A DNA stretch of 11,056 nt from Bacillota bacterium (GTDB lineage: Bacteria; Bacillota; Clostridia; Peptostreptococcales; Anaerovoracaceae): the NCBI GenBank assembly GCA_017386805.1, contig JAFOGM010000213.1:1-11056 (forward strand). The letters run 5' to 3'. Position numbers and translations under genes: made by a program. Positions 5,444-11,056 of this stretch are shown here, piece by piece (position 1 is the stretch's first letter; each line of letters begins with the position of its first letter). The notes under the pieces are model-generated. The model searched no databases and was not told the DNA's origin. It saw only the letters and a list, made by a program, of their open reading frames with translations.

Positions 5444-6730
5444 TTATTCAGCCAGCAGAGCGTATTCAGAAGCCCAGCCTTCTACGAATGCCTTAACTAC
5501 AGCATCCCAGTTAGCGTCGGTCTGATCAGCAGCATACATGGTCAGAGCGGTACCTACGCCATTCTTCCATTCTTCGGAAGGCATGGTCGGGAAGTTCCAG
5601 GATACCGGCTTCTTACCTGCAGCCAGCAGTTCGTTGTCAACCTTTACGAACAGGTTGGAGGATTCAACAGCGGTGTCGTAAGGAATTACGAAGCCCAGAG
5701 TAGTAGCCATAGCTTCTGCCTGGTCAGTTACACACCAGTTGATGAATGCTAAGGTAGCTTCGATGTCAGCTTCGGAAGCTTCCTTGTTTACACACCAGTA
5801 GTTTTCGGTACCGGTGCACAGACCCTGAGTAGCTTCATCGCCGTAGCCGATGTAGATGGGGATCATGGTCAGATCTTCTTCAGCGAACTTGCCTTCGCCA
5901 ACTAAGTTACCATATTCCCAAGAACCGTTCTGGAAGAATACAGCTTCGCCAGCCAGGAATTCGTTTCTGGAGTCGTCGCCGGTCTTAGCGGACAGTTCAG
6001 CGGGGTCACAGGTGCTGTTGTTGATGTAGGTATCGAAGATAGCTCTGTAGTTATCCAGGTAGGTACCCTTGATTTCAGTGGTGGTACCGATACCATCGGT
6101 CTGGTATTCAGCCCAGATCGGCAGGTTAGCCAGATGGGTCTTGAATCTCCAGTCAGAGGAGCTGTCCATACCAGTGGAAGAGAATGCGGAGAAGCCCAGT
6201 TCAGCGCTTCTTGCGGTGATGTCTTCAGCAACTGCCTTCAGGTCAGCCAGAGACTGAATGTCTTCAACAGCGTAACCAGCTTCAGCCAGCAAAGTCTTGT
6301 TGGTGATGATACCGTAGGTTTCGATTACGTAGGAAACTGCGGAAACTTCGCCAGCTTCGTTGAACAGAGCGAATTCATCAGAGGTCAGGTGGCTGTAGAT
6401 GTCGGAATCAGACAGGTCTGCACAGTAGTCAACCCAGTTCTTCAGACCGTTGGGGCCATTTACCTGGAACAGAGTCGGAGCTTCGTCCTTACCCATTTCA
6501 GCCATCAGAGTGGTTTCGTATTCACCGGATGCAGCGGTAACAACGGTAACTTCCACACCAGTAGCTTCGGTGTAAGCAGCTGCCAGGTCCTTCCACTGCT
6601 GATCCTGTTCGGGCTTGAAGTTCAGGAAGTATACAGAACCAGTTTCTGTTTCTTCAGCGGAACCGCCGCCGCAGCCAACCAGGCCAAATACCATGACCAG
6701 AGCCAGCAGGATTGCAAGCATTTTCTTCAT
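5444..6730 (-). CDS. malE: Sugar-binding lipoprotein of the ABC transporter (MalE-like)
   Basis: The extracellular solute-binding protein captures the sugar and delivers it to the permeases. It begins with a lipoprotein signal peptide, MKKMLAILLALVMVFG, and the lipobox LVGC; the Cys would be lipidated and is followed by a GGG linker. The rest matches family 1 binding proteins in length, with the recognisable FFQNGSWEYGNLVGEG segment in the middle. Two ATGs are in frame at 6736 and 6730. GGAGG (6739-6743) lies only 2 nt from the first but 8 nt from the second, so I place the start at 6730 (428 residues). It follows the regulator gene and precedes malF. Sugar identity is inferred from MalQ; a related oligosaccharide remains possible. 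Confidence 0.88.
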   Translation of the reverse strand: MKKMLAILLALVMVFGLVGCGGGSAEETETGSVYFLNFKPEQDQQWKDLAAAYTEATGVEVTVVTAASGEYETTLMAEMGKDEAPTLFQVNGPNGLKNWVDYCADLSDSDIYSHLTSDEFALFNEAGEVSAVSYVIETYGIITNKTLLAEAGYAVEDIQSLADLKAVAEDITARSAELGFSAFSSTGMDSSSDWRFKTHLANLPIWAEYQTDGIGTTTEIKGTYLDNYRAIFDTYINNSTCDPAELSAKTGDDSRNEFLAGEAVFFQNGSWEYGNLVGEGKFAEEDLTMIPIYIGYGDEATQGLCTGTENYWCVNKEASEADIEATLAFINWCVTDQAEAMATTLGFVIPYDTAVESSNLFVKVDNELLAAGKKPVSWNFPTMPSEEWKNGVGTALTMYAADQTDANWDAVVKAFVEGWASEYALLAE

Positions 6731-6745
6731 TTTCATTTCCTCCTT

Positions 6746-6765
6746 TAAATTTCTTAAGAAATTTA
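6746..6765. promoter_or_regulatory. 20-bp perfect palindrome next to the malE ribosome binding site
   Basis: TAAATTTCTTAAGAAATTTA is a perfect palindrome whose edge touches the AAAGGAGG ribosome binding site of malE. It could be an operator, or it could fold in the mRNA into an AU-rich hairpin that affects ribosome access. It does not have the central CG of the LacI-type operators found upstream of the regulator gene. Confidence 0.45.
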
Positions 6766-6775
6766 GTGTCTTTTA

Positions 6776-6803
6776 TTTTCACATCTCTTGCACGATGTAA
6801 AAA
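6776..6803 (-). other. Hairpin in the regulator-malE gap
   Basis: In minus-strand RNA, UUUUUACAUC pairs with GAUGUGAAAA through 10 bp including one U-G wobble, around an 8-nt loop. No U-run follows it, so it is not a terminator. Just upstream the last codons of the regulator form a GC-rich 6-bp hairpin (6815-6830). The whole 78-bp gap lacks a convincing promoter (best guess TTTACA with a poor -10), which favours readthrough from the regulator gene and possible mRNA processing here. Confidence 0.4.
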
Positions 6804-6808
6804 CCAAA

Positions 6809-7822
6809 TTATTTGAGCGTGCGAACGCTCTCGCCTTCCCTCACCGCAGCGGGAAGGATCACGTGGCAATGATTTGCCTTACCTTCGATCATGTCCACCA
6901 GGATGCGGACCGGTTCTTCTCCCATTTCCTTTCTGGGCTGAATCAGCGTCGTCAGCGCCGGAACTACATAGCCCGACATGGGGATCCCATCGATGGCAAT
7001 CATCGATACGTCCATAGGAACCTGTTTTCCTCCGTCGTGAAGGGCTCTCATGGCCGCCAGAGCCATGGAATCGGCAATGGCAAACACCGCAGTAAAATCA
7101 TTTCTTCGCAGTAAGAGTTTTCTCATGGCTGCATAAGCATCTTCCATGGAGAAGTTCCCTGTTTCCTGAACGAGGCCTTCATCCAGTTCGATCCCCGCTT
7201 CTTTCAAAGCTTCGCAATATCCACGGTAACGAAGTTCGCTGATGGAGCTGTCACAGGTGGAATCCAAAAGAATCGCGATCTTAGTATGGCCCTTTCCGAT
7301 CAAAACTTCCACGGCTTTTTTCGCTTCTTTCATATCGTCGATGGTAACACAGGAATACTGTGTCTCCTTCAGTTTTCCGAAGCTGTTTCCGTAAGTGCAG
7401 CATACAAAGGGAACATCAAGTACAGCGATCTGTGTATCATCGTAGTCAAAGCGCCCGCCTAACAGAATCAAGCCTTTCAGCTTATTGGAGCGAACCAGTT
7501 CGGCACCGGCTCTCAACTCATCGTCTTCCGTATTGATCTGATGGATCCAGGGCGTATATCCCTTTTGAAGGATGGCCTGTTCCATCACAGGGATCACTTC
7601 CATAAAGAAGGGGTTTCCGGCTCCTCGGACGACGATACCGATATCATCGGACTGCGCTTTCACCAGATCTCTGGCGCTGTTGTTGGGTACGTAATGTACT
7701 TCTTCGACCACCTGTAATACACGGTCCCGGACCGCCTGACTGACATCAGGATGGTGATTCAGAACACGCGACACCGTACTGACTGATACACCGCAGCGTT
7801 CTGCAATATCTTTGATGGTCAC
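6809..7822 (-). CDS. LacI-family transcriptional regulator of the maltodextrin operon
   Basis: This sugar-sensing repressor has a LacI helix-turn-helix at its extreme N-terminus (TIKDIAERCGVSVSTVSRVLN), a hinge helix around NNSARDLVK and a periplasmic-binding-protein-like sensor domain beginning at DIGIVV. Two in-frame GTG codons can start it: 7831 (340 residues, weak AAGGA) and 7822 (337 residues). The second has GAGGTGA at good spacing and gives the usual LacI start immediately before TIKDIA, so I chose 7822. The gene is first in the operon and downstream of two LacI-type operators, which suggests autorepression together with the transporter genes. The effector is probably a maltodextrin or maltose. 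It could be called malR by context, but the sequence alone does not fix that. Confidence 0.9.
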   Translation of the reverse strand: MTIKDIAERCGVSVSTVSRVLNHHPDVSQAVRDRVLQVVEEVHYVPNNSARDLVKAQSDDIGIVVRGAGNPFFMEVIPVMEQAILQKGYTPWIHQINTEDDELRAGAELVRSNKLKGLILLGGRFDYDDTQIAVLDVPFVCCTYGNSFGKLKETQYSCVTIDDMKEAKKAVEVLIGKGHTKIAILLDSTCDSSISELRYRGYCEALKEAGIELDEGLVQETGNFSMEDAYAAMRKLLLRRNDFTAVFAIADSMALAAMRALHDGGKQVPMDVSMIAIDGIPMSGYVVPALTTLIQPRKEMGEEPVRILVDMIEGKANHCHVILPAAVREGESVRTLK

Positions 7823-7864
7823 GGTCCTCACCTCGATTCCTTAAAATCCATGTAGAAATGGCTC

Positions 7865-7888
7865 GAAAACGTTTCCGGTAACGTTTCC
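7865..7888. promoter_or_regulatory. Two adjacent LacI/CcpA-type operators
   Basis: GAAAACGTTTCC (7865-7876) and GGTAACGTTTCC (7877-7888) are near-palindromes centred on CG, exactly 12 bp apart. Both have the NAACGTTN core typical of LacI-family sites. They lie just downstream of the predicted transcription start, so a bound repressor would block the polymerase. The second also resembles a catabolite-responsive element (TGGAAACGTTACC on the minus strand), so CcpA could act here as well. A third, weaker GAAACTTTC lies at 7890-7898. Confidence 0.7.
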
Positions 7889-7906
7889 AGAAACTTTCGT
7901 AATAAT

Positions 7907-7935
7907 ATTGTAACATTCTCTCTTGTTAACGTCAA
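7907..7935 (-). promoter_or_regulatory. Promoter of the maltodextrin operon
   Basis: On the minus strand TTGACG (7930-7935) and TACAAT (7907-7912) are separated by exactly 17 bp, each matching the sigma-A consensus at five of six bases. Transcription should begin near 7900, placing the LacI-type operators in the early leader. It is the only strong promoter seen for the genes down to the terminator at 894. Confidence 0.8.
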
Positions 7936-7982
7936 TTATGAATTATGAATTTTTAAATACTATCTTTTCCTATCTTTTTCAA

Positions 7983-8036
7983 AAACCAAAAAACCGTCTC
8001 CGGTTATTGGGCGAGAAAGAGACGGTTTTTTGGTTT
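7983..8036. terminator. Intrinsic terminator of the decarboxylase operon
   Basis: A perfect 18-bp stem (7983-8000 with 8019-8036) closes an 18-nt loop. Its GC core is ACCGTCTC with GAGACGGT, and the outer half is A-rich on one side and T-rich on the other. Minus-strand RNA from oadB therefore forms the stem and ends in GGTTTTTTGGTTTTTG. The symmetry means it could also stop plus-strand transcription. It isolates oadB from the maltodextrin promoter. Confidence 0.88.
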
Positions 8037-8071
8037 CGTTTGTTTTTGTATCATCGAGGAGTTTATTACAT

Positions 8072-9205
8072 CTATATACCGAATACCTTGATCAAGAATC
8101 CTGCAGCAACAGCCGATCCGATCACGCCGGCCACATTGGGCCCCATTGCATGCATCAGCAGGAAGTTGGACGGATTTGCTTTCTGTCCTTCCACCTGAGA
8201 AACACGGGCGGCCATGGGAACAGCGGATACTCCTGCAGAACCGATCAGAGGATTGATCTTACCACCGGACAGCTTATACATCAGCTTTCCTAACAGAAGA
8301 CCACCGATGGTGGATAAACAGAAGGCCAGGAGGCCCAGAGCGATGATCATCAAGGTTTCCTTGGTCAGGAATTTTTCCGCAGTGGCCTTACAGCCAACGG
8401 ACAGTCCCAAAGGAATGGTCACGATATTGCAAAGCGCATTCTGCGCTGTATCGGACAGACGATCGGTAACTCCAGATTCTTTGAATAAGTTCCCCAGCAT
8501 CAGCATGCCGATCAGCGGAGCAGTTTCCGGAATCAGCAGGATTACGAAGATCGTAACAGCGATGGGGAAAATGATTTTTTCTTTCTTGGAAACAGGTCGC
8601 AGCTGTTCCATCTTTACGGAACGTTCCTTCTCCGTGGTCAAAAGACGCATGATGGGCGGCTGAATCATGGGAATCAGCGCCATGTAGGAATAGGCTGCGA
8701 TAGCGATTGCCGGGAGGTAATCCTTCGCCAGCTTTGCAGCTCCCAGAATTGCCGTGGGACCGTCAGCACCGCCGATGATGCCGATGGCTGCAGCAACTGC
8801 CGGAGGAAAGCCCAGCGCCAGTGCCAGAAGAAAGGCGGTAAAGATACCGAACTGCGCAGCTGCCCCTAAAAGCAGGGATGACGGACGAGCAATCAACGGG
8901 CCAAAGTCGGTCATCGCTCCGATACCCAGGAAAATCAGCGAGGGGTATACCCCGTATTCCACTCCCAGATAGAAGAAGTACAATAAGCCGCCTTCTTCCA
9001 GAAGTCCGGTGAACGGAAGGTTCGCCAATAACATCCCGAATGCGATGGGAACCAAAAGCAGCGGTTCATATTTTTTACCGATCCCCATGTACAAGAGTAC
9101 ACAGGCAATTATGATCATGAGTAAATTTCCGGGGCTTTGGATCAAACCAGCGAAACCGGATTCCGCAAAGATCTTTCCCAGAACTGTGGTCAAAGAGAAT
9201 TCCAT
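8072..9205 (-). CDS. oadB: Sodium ion-translocating decarboxylase, beta subunit
   Basis: This 377-residue multi-spanning membrane protein decarboxylates the carboxybiotin handed to it and couples this to outward Na+ pumping. The family signatures are clear: GIGAMTDFGPLIARPSSLLLG near 94-114, the re-entrant GGADGPTAIL with the key Asp at about 148, and GSAGVSAVPMAARVSQ (322-337) followed by HAMGPNVAGVIGSAVAAG. Length fits the shorter beta subunits of Gram-positive and methylmalonyl/glutaconyl-type pumps rather than the ~430-residue enterobacterial OadB. Beta subunits do not define the acid substrate; the neighbouring OadA-type carboxyltransferase does. The ATG at 9205 has AGGAGGT upstream and lies 10 bp from the biotin carrier gene. 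It is the last gene of the operon. Confidence 0.94.
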   Translation of the reverse strand: MEFSLTTVLGKIFAESGFAGLIQSPGNLLMIIIACVLLYMGIGKKYEPLLLVPIAFGMLLANLPFTGLLEEGGLLYFFYLGVEYGVYPSLIFLGIGAMTDFGPLIARPSSLLLGAAAQFGIFTAFLLALALGFPPAVAAAIGIIGGADGPTAILGAAKLAKDYLPAIAIAAYSYMALIPMIQPPIMRLLTTEKERSVKMEQLRPVSKKEKIIFPIAVTIFVILLIPETAPLIGMLMLGNLFKESGVTDRLSDTAQNALCNIVTIPLGLSVGCKATAEKFLTKETLMIIALGLLAFCLSTIGGLLLGKLMYKLSGGKINPLIGSAGVSAVPMAARVSQVEGQKANPSNFLLMHAMGPNVAGVIGSAVAAGFLIKVFGI

Positions 9206-9215
9206 AGGCCACCTC

Positions 9216-9617
9216 CTATTTCAGCGTACAGAGGACGCTTCCGGTGTCCACAGTGGCTCCCTTGGCCACAGCAACTGCAGTTACAACACCGTCTTTCGGG
9301 GCCATGATTTCATTTTCCATTTTCATGGCTTCCAAAATGAACAGGATCTCTCCGCTCTTCACCTTCTGACCGACCTGAACGCGAACGTCCATGATATTTC
9401 CGGGCATCGGAGAAGTGACAGGCTCGCCGTCACCAGCAGCTGCAGGAGTTGCCGCCGGAGCCGGTGTCGGTGCAGGAGCAACCGCTTCGCTGACTGTTGG
9501 TGCTGCAGGTGTGGGCGCTGCGGCAGTTTCCGCAGGACCCATATACATTGCGGTGGCCTGGCCTTTTTCGACCTCCACCTCATATTTCTTTCCGTTTAAT
9601 GTAACGATGTATTTCAT
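9216..9617 (-). CDS. Biotin carboxyl carrier protein of the decarboxylase
   Basis: This small 133-residue protein carries the biotin that shuttles CO2 from the carboxyltransferase to the membrane beta subunit. It begins with a short segment seen in such carriers (YIVTLNGKKYEVEVE). An Ala/Pro-rich flexible linker follows (about 29-61), then a biotinyl domain with the canonical EAMKMEN motif; Lys99 is the biotinylation site, 34 residues from the C-terminus as usual. In enterobacterial OadA the same domain is fused to the carboxyltransferase, whereas here it is a separate gene. The ATG at 9617 follows AAAGGAG, 15 bp after oadG. It is too small, and in the wrong context, to be AccB of fatty-acid synthesis. 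Confidence 0.93.
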   Translation of the reverse strand: MKYIVTLNGKKYEVEVEKGQATAMYMGPAETAAAPTPAAPTVSEAVAPAPTPAPAATPAAAGDGEPVTSPMPGNIMDVRVQVGQKVKSGEILFILEAMKMENEIMAPKDGVVTAVAVAKGATVDTGSVLCTLK

Positions 9618-9632
9618 GATTTCAGTCTCCTT

Positions 9633-9968
9633 TTATTCGTTCAATGCCTTGATGCTCTTAAATACCAGCTGATCTAGGGGGATTTGGGTCTCGTGGCTGA
9701 CAATGGCCATCACACAGGCCGCTGTCTTTTCATCCACATTTAACAGCTTTACGCTTCCGCCGTAGGGTACGTCCGGAGCAGCTGCTTTACAGATTTCTCC
9801 AGTGCTTTCCACATCAGCAGCTTTTTCCTCAACCGGCTTTTCAGCAGAAACCACTTTAGAAATTACAGTGATTACGATACTGAGAATCCCCAGCATCATA
9901 AATACCACTAAGATCCCGGACAGAGCGATCAGCAGAGCTTCCATTACATTTACTTCTGTGATGCCCAT
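9633..9968 (-). CDS. oadG: Decarboxylase gamma subunit (OadG family)
   Basis: This 111-residue protein has a single N-terminal membrane helix (about 10-38, LLIALSGILVVFMMLGILS) and a soluble acidic tail. In the family it anchors the carboxyltransferase to the beta subunit and helps assembly. The C-terminal VDEKTAACVMAIVSHETQIP segment is typical of clostridial-type OadG proteins. The ATG at 9968 follows the oadA stop codon directly (TAAATG), and its ribosome binding site AGGAGGTG lies within the last codons of oadA, so translation of the two is probably coupled. Confidence 0.87.
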   Translation of the reverse strand: MGITEVNVMEALLIALSGILVVFMMLGILSIVITVISKVVSAEKPVEEKAADVESTGEICKAAAPDVPYGGSVKLLNVDEKTAACVMAIVSHETQIPLDQLVFKSIKALNE

Positions 9969-11056
9969 TTACTTCACCTCCTGGATGGAGTAAGTAGCCA
10001 CCAGTGCACTGGCGAACTCTTCTTCTTCGCGTTTCTTTACGCGATACTTAAAGAAGGCTTCCGCCTGAGCCGGGAAGGCGATGTAGGACAGAACGTCTTC
10101 TTCACTTTCCGCCAGGTCTCCTAAATATGCCTTGGCTTCCTCAAATTCCGGTGCGATGGAATCTGCATAACGGCCCACGATGGGAGACTGACCGGCCAGA
10201 ACCTTTTCAGACAGCGCCGGATCGATGGGGCCGGGGGTGATCCCGTATTCGCCGCGGACATAAGACTTTACTTCTTTCCCGACATTCTTGTAGCGTTCTC
10301 CCAAAAGAACATTGACGGTGGCCTGAACACCAACCATCTGGCTCATAGGAGTTACAAGGGGAGGATATCCCAGGTCCTTACGGACTCTTGGTGTTTCTTC
10401 CAGTACTTCATCCAGACGATCGATGGCGTTCTGTGCTTTCAGCTGTGCCACCAGGTTGGATAACATACCGCCGGGGATCTGATAGACCAAAGCATCGGCC
10501 TTGGTCCCCATGACATAGGGATCCAGCACCTTGGATTCCATGTACTTATTCTTAATGGGAACGAAGAAGTCGTTGATTTCTTTCAATTTTGCAAAATCCA
10601 CACCGGTTTCATAACCGAACTGTTCAATGGCATAGACCAGAGACTCTGTGGGAGGCTGGCTGGTTCCGCCGGAGAAGCAGGAAATGGCAGTGTCGATGCC
10701 ATCGGCACCGGCTTCGATTGCCTTTAAGCAAGTCATGGAACCCAGACCGGTGGTTGCGTGGGTATGTACCACCACGGGAATGGATACGCTTTCCTTCAGA
10801 GTCTTCACCAGATCATAGGCTTCCTTGGGGCTCATGATCCCTGCCATGTCCTTGACGCAGAGAGAATGACAGCCCATGGCTTCAATTTCCTTCCCCAGTT
10901 TCGCAAAGGCTTCTAAGCTGTGAACCGGGCTGGAAGTGAAGCAGATGGCGCCCTGGGCGTGACCGCCGGCTTCGATGCAGGCTTCCACTGCAGTCTTCAT
11001 GTTTCTGGTATCGTTCAGTGCGTCGAAGATACGGATCACGTCGATACCGTTTTCTA
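9969..11056 (-). CDS. oadA: Oxaloacetate decarboxylase alpha subunit (carboxyltransferase), N-terminus missing
   Basis: The last 362 or so codons of this gene are visible; it continues beyond the right edge, since the frame stays open upstream of the GTG at 11039 and reads ENGIDVIRIFDALND, internal family sequence. The enzyme transfers the carboxyl group of oxaloacetate to biotin, giving pyruvate. Visible active-site parts of the TIM barrel are RIFDALND, the CVKDMAG lysine (carbamylated metal ligand in the family) and the metal-binding HTHATTG. The C-terminal half is the conserved PYC/OADA domain, ending with EDVLSYIAFPAQAEAFFKYR. There is no biotinyl domain; that function is the separate carrier two genes on. 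This fold differs from methylmalonyl-CoA and glutaconyl-CoA decarboxylase alpha subunits, so oxaloacetate is the likely substrate; a pyruvate carboxylase B-type subunit is the alternative. Confidence 0.92.
   Translation of the reverse strand, partial: ENGIDVIRIFDALNDTRNMKTAVEACIEAGGHAQGAICFTSSPVHSLEAFAKLGKEIEAMGCHSLCVKDMAGIMSPKEAYDLVKTLKESVSIPVVVHTHATTGLGSMTCLKAIEAGADGIDTAISCFSGGTSQPPTESLVYAIEQFGYETGVDFAKLKEINDFFVPIKNKYMESKVLDPYVMGTKADALVYQIPGGMLSNLVAQLKAQNAIDRLDEVLEETPRVRKDLGYPPLVTPMSQMVGVQATVNVLLGERYKNVGKEVKSYVRGEYGITPGPIDPALSEKVLAGQSPIVGRYADSIAPEFEEAKAYLGDLAESEEDVLSYIAFPAQAEAFFKYRVKKREEEEFASALVATYSIQEVK

Noticed and set aside
6731..6736. ATG at 6736 as the start of malE
   Set aside because: The ribosome binding site GGAGG is only 2 nt away, too close; the ATG at 6730 has 8-nt spacing and still gives a complete lipoprotein signal peptide.
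9969..11039. GTG at 11039 as the true start of oadA
   Set aside because: The frame remains open to the window edge and the upstream residues match internal family sequence, so the start lies outside the window.

Overview
The window is about 11 kb of bacterial chromosome with every recognisable gene on the minus strand, so it is best read from high to low coordinates. It looks like an anaerobic, probably spore-forming member of the Clostridia (Bacillota). The signs are strong AGGAGG-type ribosome binding sites, sigma-A promoters, a Gram-positive lipoprotein sugar transporter, a sodium-pumping decarboxylase with a separate biotin carrier, and a cluster of Spo0A-box-like sites. Genus cannot be fixed from the sequence alone.

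Region 1 (11056 to 8072) is a compact operon for a membrane-bound sodium-translocating oxaloacetate decarboxylase: oadA (carboxyltransferase, cut by the window edge), oadG (small membrane anchor), a free-standing biotin carrier protein and oadB (the sodium channel subunit). Gaps are 0 to 15 bp and the operon ends at an 18-bp stem terminator (7983-8036). Together these proteins move CO2 from oxaloacetate to biotin, release it at the membrane subunit, and pump Na+ out while yielding pyruvate.

Region 2 (7935 to 894) is a maltodextrin-type uptake and processing operon. A strong promoter (7907-7935) is followed by two adjacent LacI-type operators, then a LacI-family regulator, a binding lipoprotein (MalE-like), two permeases (MalF, MalG), 4-alpha-glucanotransferase (MalQ) and a MalK/MsmX-type ATPase, closed by a terminator at 894-920. 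A hairpin between malE and malF probably sets a higher level of the binding protein. The substrate is inferred mainly from MalQ.

Region 3 (893 to 86) is about 800 bp with no convincing gene. It holds two diverged copies of an ~84-bp direct repeat (225-308 and 764-844). Between them lie three inverted-repeat units of the form TTGCCAA-N25-TTGGCAA, all with identical spacing, and a stretch with two competing hairpins (331-382). This is the part of the window I cannot assign to a known system.

Region 4 (175 to 1) is the start of another minus-strand gene for a secreted protein. It has a consensus sigma-A promoter and three tandem Spo0A-box-like heptamers in exact 10-bp phase, the last overlapping the -35 element. 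This suggests control by the sporulation master regulator.
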